Numbered from the stretch's first letter, positions 8,198 to 18,489 are shown. The stretch: 64,000 nucleotides of DNA from Ameyamaea chiangmaiensis (GCF_025995235.1 NZ_BAPT01000049.1:62001-126000), one strand, 5' to 3'. Made by a program: numbers and translations. The notes: generated by a model from the letters alone, not told the origin.

Positions 8198-8689
8198 ATG
8201 GTGGAAGCTTTGCGAACGGTCCGCGTTCGGCTGTATACCCCGGCCGATTTCATCGGGCGCGCCATATGCTGGCGGCTGGAATCGGACTACTGCCATGCAA
8301 GCATCGAATTCGACGACGTCGTCTACACCGCGACGTTTCCACAGGTTTTGATGCTACCGCCCGAGAATGACGCTGTCGGTCAGCCACCACGGGGCGGCCG
8401 GTCGTTTACGCTGGCGGTCACAGACGACCAATTGTCGGCCGCACGCACGTGGTGCCGAGCGCGGGTCGGACGGCACTACGACTGGCTGTCATTGCTTGGA
8501 TGGCTCTTTCGCCTGCCGAGACTGCAGTCGCGACGTGACTCGTATTGCTTCGAATTTGTCAGGGGCGCGCTGGCGTCGGCGGGGCTCGTGGGACCCTCGG
8601 CGTCGCTTATTTCTGGGGACGAGCTGATGTGTCTCGTTTTGCAACTCGGCGCTGTGCCGGAGCCGGAGACTCTGCCTTCCCGGGCGTAG
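8198..8689 (+). CDS. Permuted NlpC/P60-like (YiiX-type) cysteine hydrolase
   Basis: The 163-residue protein has the order expected of circularly permuted papain-fold enzymes. A His comes early in DYCHASIEF (His33), a GRHYDWLSLLGW segment follows, and a Cys late in SYCFEFVRGAL (Cys117) would be the nucleophile. Such enzymes cleave peptide, amide or ester bonds, often in cell-wall or lipid substrates. There is no signal peptide. It starts one base after the lipoprotein gene and its stop lies inside a strong hairpin. Substrate is unknown; assignment is by motif order. Confidence 0.6.
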   Translation: MVEALRTVRVRLYTPADFIGRAICWRLESDYCHASIEFDDVVYTATFPQVLMLPPENDAVGQPPRGGRSFTLAVTDDQLSAARTWCRARVGRHYDWLSLLGWLFRLPRLQSRRDSYCFEFVRGALASAGLVGPSASLISGDELMCLVLQLGAVPEPETLPSRA

Positions 8690-8705
8690 TCGGGAAGGCA
8701 GAGTC
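8668..8705 (+). terminator. 15 bp perfect hairpin at end of the cassette operon
   Basis: Bases 8668-8682 pair perfectly with 8691-8705 around an 8-base loop that contains the stop codon of the preceding gene. There is no long T-run on either side. It sits between converging genes and could terminate both; the DUF2501 gene ends at 8711. Confidence 0.6.
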
Positions 8706-8710
8706 GGGAC

Positions 8711-9211
8711 TTACATGTTGCCTTGGGCGTGTTTCGTCAGATCGCTGCAGAGCTTCGTGCGATCGGTGGTGCTCATCGTCGAAACATCGACCGGATTTCC
8801 GCCGTTGATTTGGATGAGTCCCTGACCACCCAGCGAGTAGCCCTGATCGGTCGTCACTCCGGGATGCTTTGCCGCTGCGCGTGCGACGTGGCGAGACGTC
8901 GTGTCGTTAAGCGTATGGCTACGGACGCAGTAGGACAGAAGTCCGGCGACATTGCCGTTCGACAGGGTCGAGATGTCGGGCACTCCTGCGCCCGCCGTCG
9001 CCGGGTTGACGCCGGTCACGTTGCGAACGATCTGCGCGCCATTCGTGGCCTGGGGTGCGGTTCCCTGCACGCCGACGGTGCCGGATGGCGCGTAGGACGT
9101 AACGGCGCCCGACGGCAGCTGCGGCACGGTCTGCTGAGCGTGGGCGCTGCTGATCCCGGCTGCGGCGATGGCGCAGGCAAATGACAGGGTGGCAAGCGAG
9201 CGATTGGACAT
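8711..9211 (-). CDS. DUF2501 domain exported protein
   Basis: The 166-residue product has a Sec signal peptide (MSNRSLATLS to SSAHA, residues ~1-25). Its C-terminal half follows the DUF2501 pattern: GNVAGLLSYCVRSHTL, then YSLGGQGLI and a final Cys in TKLCSDLTKHA. The two conserved Cys residues may form a disulfide in the periplasm. The start at 9211 is supported by CAAGGAG upstream. It is inverted relative to the phage-like genes on both sides, so it may be a separate insertion or host gene. Function of the family is not known. Confidence 0.65.
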   Translation of the reverse strand: MSNRSLATLSFACAIAAAGISSAHAQQTVPQLPSGAVTSYAPSGTVGVQGTAPQATNGAQIVRNVTGVNPATAGAGVPDISTLSNGNVAGLLSYCVRSHTLNDTTSRHVARAAAKHPGVTTDQGYSLGGQGLIQINGGNPVDVSTMSTTDRTKLCSDLTKHAQGNM

Positions 9212-9343
9212 TGGCGAAAACTCCTTGTGCGACCTCAGGCTGTGCGGGACAGCGCTGTCGTGGGGTTTGAACGGCGTAATGGGCACGCGGTTCCCGTTTT
9301 GCAAAAACTGATCTTTATTTCGATTTATTTATGAAGGAACAGC

Positions 9344-10105
9344 ATGACCTTGTACTGCCTTGGTGCGCGGCCGGCGCAGACGCGCGCACAACAACCTTCG
9401 CTCAACGTATTGAAAATGATGGTCCGGCGCGCGCCGAACCAGTTGGAGCGCGGTGGGATAGATCCGAAACCCTCCATGCTGGGCAACGATATTTTGGGAA
9501 ACTGCACGTCGGTTGGGATCGCGAACCATCTTCGTGCGACCGCTGCCCTGGCTGGGTTCGAGGTGGGCGTGCGCGACGTTGACGCCGTGCGCTTTTATGC
9601 GCAATCCACAGGGTATCAGCCTGGCAACCCGGCGACCGATCAGGGGGGTGTCGAAGTCGACGTTCTGACATACGCTGCGCGCAATGGTTATGGTTTGCGC
9701 AATGACACCCTGTATCCGATCTGGGGATCTGCGGACCCGGCTGATCTTAACGGCATGCGCAACATCATGGCGGGGATGGGGGCCGCGTATCTGGGCGTGA
9801 GGCTGGCGTTGGCTGACCAGCATGACGGCGTATGGGACACATCCACACCGGGCGACCAGACCCCGGGGTCATGGGGCGGCCACTGTCTGCTGGGATGGAG
9901 TTACACGGGTATTGACGACGAGGATTTGGTGTCTCTGCTGACCTGGGGCACAGTGCGACAGGCAACATGGCGCTGGATACGGTCGCGCGTTATGGAGTGC
10001 CACGGTCTGGCGTGGCGTCAGCTTGTCCCCGCATCGGGTCGGCTGCCGGGAGGCGAGGGCTGGGACACGCTGGTGGCGACGAACCGGACTTATCTCGGGG
10101 AGTAA
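9344..10105 (+). CDS. Papain-fold cysteine peptidase-like protein (phage-like)
   Basis: The 253-residue protein shows a papain-type order of residues: GNDILGNCTSVG with Cys54 as likely nucleophile and an oxyanion-type Asn before it, GSWGGHCLLGW with His180, then LLTWG (residues ~198-202), where papain-fold enzymes carry their third active-site residue. No signal peptide is present. AAGGA lies five bases before the ATG at 9344. It resembles uncharacterised proteins of prophage-like regions rather than any named peptidase. It sits beyond the inverted DUF2501 gene and ends in a small hairpin. Confidence 0.55.
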   Translation: MTLYCLGARPAQTRAQQPSLNVLKMMVRRAPNQLERGGIDPKPSMLGNDILGNCTSVGIANHLRATAALAGFEVGVRDVDAVRFYAQSTGYQPGNPATDQGGVEVDVLTYAARNGYGLRNDTLYPIWGSADPADLNGMRNIMAGMGAAYLGVRLALADQHDGVWDTSTPGDQTPGSWGGHCLLGWSYTGIDDEDLVSLLTWGTVRQATWRWIRSRVMECHGLAWRQLVPASGRLPGGEGWDTLVATNRTYLGE

Positions 10106-10110
10106 GTCCG
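10085..10110 (+). terminator. Small hairpin over the stop of the papain-like gene
   Basis: CGGACTTA (10085-10092) pairs with TAAGTCCG (10103-10110), which contains the TAA stop. The 8 bp stem has a 10-base loop and no T-run. It lies between convergent genes. Confidence 0.35.
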
Positions 10111-10123
10111 GGACATTTAGATC

Positions 10124-10732
10124 TTACGGTGCGCCGAAGCCGAGGAATCCGACGTCGGGGCGGGGGGTGCCGCCGCCAACGGTGGGACGCTTCGTGGCAT
10201 GCGAGCTGACCTCGCGGACGGCGCGTCCGTGGATCGATGCGTGCCCCTCGGGCGCGGCGTCAGCCTCGGACGCGAGGCGCGTGGCGCCCGCGTCGTTATA
10301 AGTTCGCAGAGACAAAAGCAGAAAGATGATGTCGTTGCGATTCAGGTCGATAGCAAGGTCGATCGGCTTTTGCCCCAGAACATTCCGGGCCCCCATGTCT
10401 GCCCCACGGTTGAGCGCCTCTTTCGCCGCATTCAGGCTGCCGCGATTGATCGCCTCAAACAGCGCTGCGGTAGGGTTGAGATCCGCGTTGGCGTGGCCGC
10501 CTTCCTCTTCCTGTGACTCAGCGCCGGGGAGGGCGGACGGGGGGGCGGCGGCCTTTGCGTTACGGCGCGCTTCGGCCTTTTTCTGGTGGTCGGCGGCCTC
10601 GGCCTGCGCTTCCGCGTCGTCGTCGCTCTGGGCCTGAGCGTGGTGCATCGGCATCAGGAGCATTGCGCCAAGCGCCATGGAGGCCACGGTGAGCATGTGA
10701 GGCAGGCGACGCGGTCGAATCTGGAGGCTCAT
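10124..10732 (-). CDS. Exported ankyrin-repeat protein
   Basis: The 202-residue protein begins with a long signal peptide (residues ~1-35, ending HHAQAQS). A charged, Ala/Glu-rich linker follows (residues ~36-85), then an ankyrin-like segment with ALFEAINRGSLNAAKEALNRGAD and ARNVLGQKPIDLAIDLNRND, about two repeats. The C-terminal 60 residues are low complexity. Ankyrin repeats mediate protein-protein contacts; the partner is unknown. The ATG at 10732 puts the signal peptide at the N-terminus. It stands alone between the papain-like gene and the moxR operon. Confidence 0.7.
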   Translation of the reverse strand: MSLQIRPRRLPHMLTVASMALGAMLLMPMHHAQAQSDDDAEAQAEAADHQKKAEARRNAKAAAPPSALPGAESQEEEGGHANADLNPTAALFEAINRGSLNAAKEALNRGADMGARNVLGQKPIDLAIDLNRNDIIFLLLSLRTYNDAGATRLASEADAAPEGHASIHGRAVREVSSHATKRPTVGGGTPRPDVGFLGFGAP

Positions 10733-10858
10733 AGCGGGTCCGGGACAGGGGGGAGGTAGCGGCCATCACTATAGAGGCGCGACGGTTGCGAGGCGATGGT
10801 ATTTTCTATGACAGGCGCGAACCGGGTGTATGGGCGTCCCGTCGATCATGGCCGCTGT

Positions 10859-13003
10859 TCATGGCTTACTTTCCCGCCACCATCCCAGAGCCAGCAGAAG
10901 AGCCGCAAGAGCCAGCACGAGCCAGCCGGGAAGGAGGGCGCGCGACTGTTCACCTGCGATGCTGCGTGCGTGGCGGTCTGCCAGCATAAGGGCCCCCGCT
11001 TGAGGCGCCGTTCCCGGTTCGACCAGAGCGAGGCGGGGTGTCACGGCCGGGTTTCCGGACCATACGACACTACCGCCTGTTTGTGAGGCAAGCGGGGAGA
11101 GAGGGGACGCCGTGGCGCGCAGGTCGGAATATTCGAGCGCGTCGTTGATCGCCGGGGCGGCGAACGCGCGGTGCGCGCCGTCGTCGACCTGCCAGATTCC
11201 GGGCTGTGTCGCCTCGATCCCGACTGTTGCGACGCCGTTGCCCATGTCGTGGAGCGCGACGTGCGTGTCATGACCGTCGGGCGAGCGCACCGAGAGCGTT
11301 GGCAGGTCGGCCGTATGCGTGGAACGACGTGTGGCGATTAGCCGGCCATCGTTGATGGTGGCGGTGAGTTGTTCCTCTTCAAGTTCAGGTTCTTTCATCA
11401 GCCAGTGCGAGAGACGGCGCAGGAGTTCGGACTGCGGGCCGCCGCCGCCCTCGCCATGTGACCAGAGCCAGATCTGGTCGGACAGCAGCAGTGCCACGCG
11501 TCCCTGATCGACGTGATCGAGGATAAGCAGCGGGGCGTTGTCTGGTCCGGTCAGAAGGGTTTCGCCCTGGGTGCTGTCGGGACGTAAGGCGCGGTACCAC
11601 GGCCCCCAGTCGGGGGCTGCCGTGGGCCCTGAGGTAGTTGCGCTTTGCGGCAGACCGCTTGTGACGGGGTGTCGCTCTCCCACGGCTGTCAGTGTGGGCT
11701 TGAACGCCTGTTCGATCAGGGCACCGTCGCTTGGGACGTGGGCGGGCAGGACGGATCCGACCGCCGTGTCCTGAAGGCTGCCGGCGCCGACGAATTCCGG
11801 CCCTGCGATCAGCAACAGACCTCCGCCGCCGCGCACGTAGGACGCGATGTTGCGGAGGTAGGCGGGAGGCAGGATGGCGCGGTTCTGGAAACCGTCAAGA
11901 ATGATCAGATCGAACTGCCGGATTTTCTGTTCGAACAGCTCACGCACCGGGAACGCGATGAGCGCCATGTCTGACAGTGGTGTTCCGTCATCCTTGTCCG
12001 GTGGCCGGAGAATGGTGAAATGCACCAGATCAACGGAGGGGTCGGCCTTGAGGAGACGGCGCCAGACGCGTTCGCCCTGATTAGGTGTGCCGGAGACCAG
12101 CAGCACCTTGAGCCGGTCACGCACGCCGTTGATGGTGACGATCGTGCTGTTGTTGAGGGCGGAGACCTCATTGGGGAGTTCGGTTGCCGAAAGGCCGATG
12201 AGCAGGGGCCCCGGCCGGCGGACGGGCACCGGGATGTCCTGGGGCGTGTTGGCGCGGACCTGCGCGTGGATGGGTTCTTCGCCGGCCGCGGTGATGGTCA
12301 GTGTGGTCAGGTCGTCGGCCGCGTGGAGGGCTGGACCAGACTGATCGACCTCGACACGGATCGTCGCGGTTTGTCCGACGATCGCGTAGGGGGGCGCCGA
12401 CAGGACCCTGAGACGACGGTCGGTTTCTTCGCCACGGCCGGTAAGCATGATGTTGAGCGGCAGAGGGTACGCCGATCCCGTGGGCCTCAGTGCGGCGGGA
12501 ATGCCGTGGGGAACGTCGTGAACCTGGCCATCTGTCAGAAAAACGACGCCCGAGAGGCGATCGGGGGGGATGTCGGCTGCTGCCTGCGTGAGGGCATCGA
12601 ACAGACGGGTCCCATGGGTGTCGGGTGTGCCGCCACGCGACGCTATGACTTTAAGGGTCAGGCCGGGCACACGGGCGGACTCGGCCTGCAAGCCTGAGAT
12701 GATATCGCGGGCCAGCTCGCGGCGGTGATTCAGGCCCATCGAAGCGGACTGGTCGTCGATTACCAGCGCGGTCTGGCCCAGTGGGTGCCATGTCCGCGTG
12801 ACCCATTGCGGACCTGCGAGCCACGCGAGCACCACGAGTAGTGCGGCCGAGCGCGCCGAGAGGCCCCGGACGTGTCGCACGGCCCCCAGCACGGCCCCCA
12901 GCACGGCCGCCACCGCCAGTCCATCGATCGCCCATAGGGGCAGGTAAGGCATGAAGCCGATCTGATGACCGATCGATCCGGACAGGAGGGCCTTAGGATC
13001 CAT
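10859..13003 (-). CDS. Membrane-anchored VWA/glutamine-amidotransferase-like protein
   Basis: The 714-residue protein has two N-terminal hydrophobic segments (residues ~25-70) and one C-terminal segment (LVLALAALLLALGWW). Between them is a VWA-like domain with ALVIDDQSASMG (a MIDAS-like DxSxS) and VVFLTDGQVHD. Near residue 400 there is a class-I amidotransferase-like domain (LIILDGFQN, GGGLLLIAGPEF). This is the usual last member of moxR-linked BatA-type clusters. Its ATG overlaps the stop of the DUF4159 gene by one base. The cluster is thought to assist folding or metal loading of envelope proteins; the actual substrate here is unknown. Confidence 0.75.
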   Translation of the reverse strand: MDPKALLSGSIGHQIGFMPYLPLWAIDGLAVAAVLGAVLGAVRHVRGLSARSAALLVVLAWLAGPQWVTRTWHPLGQTALVIDDQSASMGLNHRRELARDIISGLQAESARVPGLTLKVIASRGGTPDTHGTRLFDALTQAAADIPPDRLSGVVFLTDGQVHDVPHGIPAALRPTGSAYPLPLNIMLTGRGEETDRRLRVLSAPPYAIVGQTATIRVEVDQSGPALHAADDLTTLTITAAGEEPIHAQVRANTPQDIPVPVRRPGPLLIGLSATELPNEVSALNNSTIVTINGVRDRLKVLLVSGTPNQGERVWRRLLKADPSVDLVHFTILRPPDKDDGTPLSDMALIAFPVRELFEQKIRQFDLIILDGFQNRAILPPAYLRNIASYVRGGGGLLLIAGPEFVGAGSLQDTAVGSVLPAHVPSDGALIEQAFKPTLTAVGERHPVTSGLPQSATTSGPTAAPDWGPWYRALRPDSTQGETLLTGPDNAPLLILDHVDQGRVALLLSDQIWLWSHGEGGGGPQSELLRRLSHWLMKEPELEEEQLTATINDGRLIATRRSTHTADLPTLSVRSPDGHDTHVALHDMGNGVATVGIEATQPGIWQVDDGAHRAFAAPAINDALEYSDLRATASPLSPLASQTGGSVVWSGNPAVTPRLALVEPGTAPQAGALMLADRHARSIAGEQSRALLPGWLVLALAALLLALGWWRESKP

Positions 13004-15717
13004 TATTGGCCCAGCCTGTGCAGAAGTGCGGGCACGTGGACCTGATCGGCCTTGTAGTTGCCGGTGAGCGCGTAGATCACGGCGTTGACTCCAAAGCGGT
13101 AGGCCAGTCGACGTTGATCGTCCCCGTCGGGCAGGACGGCATAGGGCGCATTGCCATCATTATCGACCGCCCATGCGTGGGCCCAGTCTGCGCTGCCGAT
13201 GATGACGGGGCTGACGCCATCGTTGGCGGCGTCGCCCTCGCGGGCGACCCAGATCGGCTGTCCCGCATAGCGTCCGGGGAAATCGTGCAGAAGGTAGAAT
13301 GTGTGAGCCAGCACGTGATGGTCCGTCAGGCGGGCGAGCGGGGGGATGCTGAGGCCTGTCGTCACGCGCTTGAGGGCCGCAGCGGTGCCGGGAGCGTCGG
13401 GTGCGAAGGGGCCATGCTGGTCATTGGCGGTGGCCGGGTCGTTGCCCTGCGTGTCGATGAGCAGAATCCCGCCGTGCGCCATGTAGGTGTTGAGTGCGGC
13501 GATCCGTGCCGGCGAGGTCGTCGCGTCCGATGTGATCGGCCAGTACAGCATCGGATAATACGCGAGATCGTCGTGTTCGGGGGTAACGCCGTCGGGATGT
13601 CCGAGATCTGCCGAGGTGCGTGCGTTCACGTAGTCGGACAGGCCCTGCAGCCCTTGCCGAGACACGGTGTCGAGATCGTCATGCCCTGTTCGGATATATC
13701 CCAGACGCGTGTCGAGCGCGGCCCCTGGCGGGGGTGTCTGGGCGCGGGCCGCGGGAGTGGTCGCCTCGAGCACGCACAGCAGGGCCAGCCCGACGAAGCG
13801 GCGAAAAAACGCGCCGCGCAGGCCAAAGCTGACGATCATGTCGATCAGCAGGAGGCACACGGCGACGGCGAGGAGAAGCGGCCCGAGGGCATGATCACGG
13901 TGAACCGTGTCCATATCGACCACGGTGCCGAACGGTGCGGCAGGAACAAGGGACAGGACGGTATCACCGACATTCAACGCGCGGCGCGCCTGGAGCGGTC
14001 CGTATAGCCCCGGCGGGTGGTGCGGGGAGAGAGGGGTATGGCCGAACGCCCGGGCGGCAAGGCTTTGCGCGGCCGGGGGGGGCGGGACGAGGTTGCCGTC
14101 GCCATCCAGGGCGAGCGCTGGAGTCAGTTGTGCGGTGTCTGCCGGCAGATCGACGCCTGAGGCGCGTTCGATCAAACTGTGCAGCATGTCCACGAAAAGG
14201 CCGGACAGGGGCAGGGTTGACCAGTCTGGTGTTGCGGTGACGTGGAAAAGCACGATCTGGCCATCGCCGAGCGAGGCGTGCGTCACCAGCGGTGTTCCAT
14301 CCGTCAGGCGCGCCCAGGTGTGGGCCGGGAGATCTGCTGTCGGTTGCGCAAGCACTTGACGCGAGACGGTGACGTCACGTGACGCGGGCAGTGCGTGGAA
14401 GGGAGAGGTGTCATCGAACGGCGCCAGCCCCTGTGGGGTGCCCCATGACATGGAGCCGCCGAGCTGACGCGCACCACCGACCAGCGTGACGGGCAGGAGG
14501 TTATCCGGGCCGGTGCCCGCACTGTCGGTCTGGTCGGAGCGCGCTAGGTAGGGGCCGGAGAAGCGTATGAGCGTACCGCCCTTTTTCACCCATTGCATGA
14601 TGAGGGTACGCTGCGCGGGATCGGACAGCGTGCCGTCCACGGCGATCATGACCGACAAGGGGGATTGCAGCAGGTGGGCTACTTCGCCTTCGCGAAGATC
14701 GACCGTCGTCGCCAGGGCCCGTTTGAGGTAGAACGCCGCGCCGACAAGCGGGGTTTCCGCGCCCGAGCCCGCGAGAAGAAGGCCGACAGGGCGACGTCGA
14801 TCGCCTTCGTCCGTCAGATGCAGGGCACTTGCCCCCGAAGCGTCGTCGATGGTGAAACGGTCGATGACGTTGCGGATTTCGGCGGGCAGGGAGAGCATCG
14901 CATCCCCGGACGAGGCGCCGGCCGCGATCGAAACCGGCACGTCGGCGATCGCGCCCCCGCTGAGGTTGCGCGCCTTGATCCGCAATTGACGGGGGGCAGA
15001 CGAGGGGAGCGTGGCGACGTGGAGGCGCACGTGACCATCGGCGTCCAGCGCGGACGAAAGCGCGACGGGTGCGGTGTCGCCCAGGTCAAGGGCGCGCACG
15101 GGCGCCTTGTCTTCAAGCGCGCGCCTGAAGACGGCGTCCTTCGGTGTTGCGAGATGATCGGGAAGATAGACAATCTGGTTCGGGTGTGGCGCGCGTGCCA
15201 CCGCATCGGCTGCGCGTGCACGATCGGTGCCCCATGCCTGGGGGCGCAGCGCATCGATGATCGGCCGCAGTGAGGTCGCCGGGCGGTCGGCAACGATGGG
15301 CGGGAGGTCACCTGTGCCGTCGGGCGCGGTCAGCACCAGATCCGCGCGGCCGTTCGCGCGGGCAATATGGTCGAGAACGGTGTCGAGAGCGGCGATCCTG
15401 CGGTTCCATCCCTGTGCTGCCGCCCATCCATTGTCGACCACGATCAGGGTACGGCCGCTGACGTCGCTCAGCGCGGCGGTGTGGACGATGGTGGGTTGGG
15501 CGAGGCCGAGCACCAGGAGTGCGACGCCGGCACTGCGCAGGAGCAGCAGCCACCAAGGTGCGCGGGCGGCATCGTCGCGAAGCGGTCTGAGGGCACGCAG
15601 CCAGGCAACCGGCGGAAAGGTCTGCAGACGCGGGGCGGGGGGACGGGCGCGGACAAGCCACCACAGCACGGGTAGCGCGACAAAGCCGACGAGGATCCAG
15701 GGCGCGAGGAAGATCAT
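13003..15717 (-). CDS. BatA/DUF4159 domain membrane protein
   Basis: The 904-residue protein begins with a BatA-type N-terminal hairpin of two membrane segments (FLAPWILVGFVALPVLWW and a second near residue 65). A large extracytoplasmic region follows, then further membrane segments around residues 630-690 and a C-terminal DUF4159 domain (from LGYIRTGHDDLDTV, with DLAYYPMLYWPI and GGILLIDTQG). Its start overlaps the DUF58 stop by four bases and its TAA overlaps the next ATG by one base. It is the largest protein of the moxR cluster. Molecular role unknown. Confidence 0.8.
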   Translation of the reverse strand: MIFLAPWILVGFVALPVLWWLVRARPPAPRLQTFPPVAWLRALRPLRDDAARAPWWLLLLRSAGVALLVLGLAQPTIVHTAALSDVSGRTLIVVDNGWAAAQGWNRRIAALDTVLDHIARANGRADLVLTAPDGTGDLPPIVADRPATSLRPIIDALRPQAWGTDRARAADAVARAPHPNQIVYLPDHLATPKDAVFRRALEDKAPVRALDLGDTAPVALSSALDADGHVRLHVATLPSSAPRQLRIKARNLSGGAIADVPVSIAAGASSGDAMLSLPAEIRNVIDRFTIDDASGASALHLTDEGDRRRPVGLLLAGSGAETPLVGAAFYLKRALATTVDLREGEVAHLLQSPLSVMIAVDGTLSDPAQRTLIMQWVKKGGTLIRFSGPYLARSDQTDSAGTGPDNLLPVTLVGGARQLGGSMSWGTPQGLAPFDDTSPFHALPASRDVTVSRQVLAQPTADLPAHTWARLTDGTPLVTHASLGDGQIVLFHVTATPDWSTLPLSGLFVDMLHSLIERASGVDLPADTAQLTPALALDGDGNLVPPPPAAQSLAARAFGHTPLSPHHPPGLYGPLQARRALNVGDTVLSLVPAAPFGTVVDMDTVHRDHALGPLLLAVAVCLLLIDMIVSFGLRGAFFRRFVGLALLCVLEATTPAARAQTPPPGAALDTRLGYIRTGHDDLDTVSRQGLQGLSDYVNARTSADLGHPDGVTPEHDDLAYYPMLYWPITSDATTSPARIAALNTYMAHGGILLIDTQGNDPATANDQHGPFAPDAPGTAAALKRVTTGLSIPPLARLTDHHVLAHTFYLLHDFPGRYAGQPIWVAREGDAANDGVSPVIIGSADWAHAWAVDNDGNAPYAVLPDGDDQRRLAYRFGVNAVIYALTGNYKADQVHVPALLHRLGQ

Positions 15718-16714
15718 GCGCGGTGTCCGCTTCCCAGTCGGGCATGCAGGGCGAGGAGGGCCTCGGCCGGGGACTGGTCGGTGGTGTGCGACAGGACGTC
15801 GGCCCCCGCGGCATGGGCGGTGTCACGAATCTCGACCCCATGCGCGGCCGAGAGTGCGGCGTAGTGTTCATGGAGCGTCTCGACCGACGGCAGGACAACC
15901 GGTGTCTCGCCCTCAAGGCCGGTAAAGCGCACACGGCCGGTATAGGGAAGGCTGCGCTCCGCCGGGTCCGAGATGCGCACCAGATGCAGACGCGACGGGC
16001 GTGTGGCCAGAGCACGGGTCGTTCGACCCAGCCGTTCCGTCTCCCACAGGAAATCGCCGATCAGGACGGTCCTTGCGTAACGTCCGACCAGCGCTGGCTC
16101 CGGCCAGGTGATCTCCGGTGTTGTGAGCGCACGGTCGATCTGCCGGGCCACCGCTGCGCCGAGGCGATCCATGGCGCAGCGACCACTGAACAGGGGCGCG
16201 CCCGGCAGACCGATCAGCCGGACCCGCTCGCCGCCACGGAGAAGCACGTCGGCGAGTGCCAGGGTCAGCAGGAGCGCCCGATCGCATTTCCAGTCCAGGG
16301 CCGTGTCCGACCGCCACAGCATCGAGGGTGACAGATCGCACCACAGGCATACGGTCTGTGCTGATTCGGCCTCCACCTCCCGCACCCAGGCGTGGGTGGT
16401 GCGCGCGGACTGGCGCCAGTCGATCCGCGCAATGGGCTCGCCGGGCAGGGCCGGGCGGAATTGCCAGAACTCCTCGCCCACGCCGGGGCGCCGCGCGCCG
16501 TGGGTGCCGGCGGCGACCAGGGCTGCGATCCTGGCCGCCCGGACCGACAGGGCTGGAAACCGTGATGCGAGAGCGCGCGCGTCGCCGGTCTGATCGCGTC
16601 CCGGCGTGATCGCCGCGTGTCGTGCGGTTGTCCTGTCGGCGCCATACGATGGGTGGCGGAGGGGGCTGCGAAGACGTGCGGTGAAGCGGTCTTTCAGGCG
16701 CTGGGCGACTGTCA

Positions 16715-16715
<1 letters not shown>
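15714..16715 (-). CDS. DUF58 domain protein
   Basis: The 333-residue cytosolic protein contains the DUF58 hallmark GEEFWQFRPALPGEPIARID followed by WRQSARTTHAWVRE, and downstream a degenerate VWA-like region (LWCDLSPSMLW). DUF58 proteins are regularly encoded just after MoxR ATPases and are thought to work with them. The ATG at 16715 overlaps the moxR stop (ATGA); a TTG one codon earlier is unlikely. It is translationally coupled to the genes on both sides. Confidence 0.85.
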
Positions 16716-17740
<1,025 letters not shown>

Positions 17741-17856
17741 GGTCGCAATGTGACAGGTCCCGGGGTTTCATCAAGCGGGGTATGATTCCTATATGACAGC
17801 GAGAGGCCGGGACTGCGCAGCGCGGGGCGCGTGCCGGCCAGGACCAGAGCACAGGT

Positions 17857-18489
17857 TTGGACTGCGTTTTGACTGACGATCTCGACACCACGAACCCGCA
17901 GGTAACCTGCGGTGCCGACGTGACAGTCGGCCAAGAATCCGTCGATCCTTGCGGCGATGACGCGCGACGCAGGTTCTGTGGACCGCTGCCGTTCCTGATT
18001 CGCCGGGACGGCACGTGGCTCTATCGTGGCACGCCGGTGCGCCGAAAACCGATGATCTGCCTGTTTTCATCGGTGCTGACCCGGGACAAAGCGGGCCGGT
18101 ATTGGCTTGACACGCCGACCGAGCATGGTTCGATCGACGTCGAGGATGTTCCCTTCGTGGCGGTCGAACTGGAATGGCGGGGGCAGGGGCGTTCACAGGT
18201 GCTGAGCTTTCGCACCAACGTGGACGAAACGGTGTGCGCCGGACCGGAGCATCCGATTCGGGTAGACTGGGACGTGCCGTGCGAGGGGTGCGGCACGGGA
18301 CCCGTGCCCTATCTGCATGTGCGATCGGGGGAGGGGCGTTTCGCCATTGAGGCGCGCCTGTCACGCGCGGTGTATTACGAACTGGCGGCCCTTGCCGAGC
18401 CCGGGTGCTGCAATGGCGTGCCGTGTCTCGGAGTCTGGAGCCAGAGCCGGTTTTTCCCGCTTGCCCGTTTGCCGGCACCTGCGACATGA
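17857..18489 (+). CDS. DUF1285 domain protein
   Basis: The product is about 210 residues. From residue ~42 it follows the DUF1285 pattern: PLPFLIRRDGTWLYRGTPVRRKPMICLFSS, RYWLDTPTEHGSIDVEDVPFVAV, and a final domain with VPYLHVRSGEGRFAIEARLSRAVYYEL. The start is uncertain: only TTG codons are available, at 17857 or 17869, and neither has a strong ribosome-binding site. Its stop overlaps the ATG of the CCA-adding enzyme (ATGA), a pairing often seen in alphaproteobacteria. Function of the family is not established. Confidence 0.8.
   Translation: MDCVLTDDLDTTNPQVTCGADVTVGQESVDPCGDDARRRFCGPLPFLIRRDGTWLYRGTPVRRKPMICLFSSVLTRDKAGRYWLDTPTEHGSIDVEDVPFVAVELEWRGQGRSQVLSFRTNVDETVCAGPEHPIRVDWDVPCEGCGTGPVPYLHVRSGEGRFAIEARLSRAVYYELAALAEPGCCNGVPCLGVWSQSRFFPLARLPAPAT

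Noticed and set aside
10407..10732. Ankyrin protein as part of the phage-like cassette
   Set aside because: It is on the opposite strand, has a signal peptide and is separated by a hairpin from the papain-like gene; no link beyond proximity.
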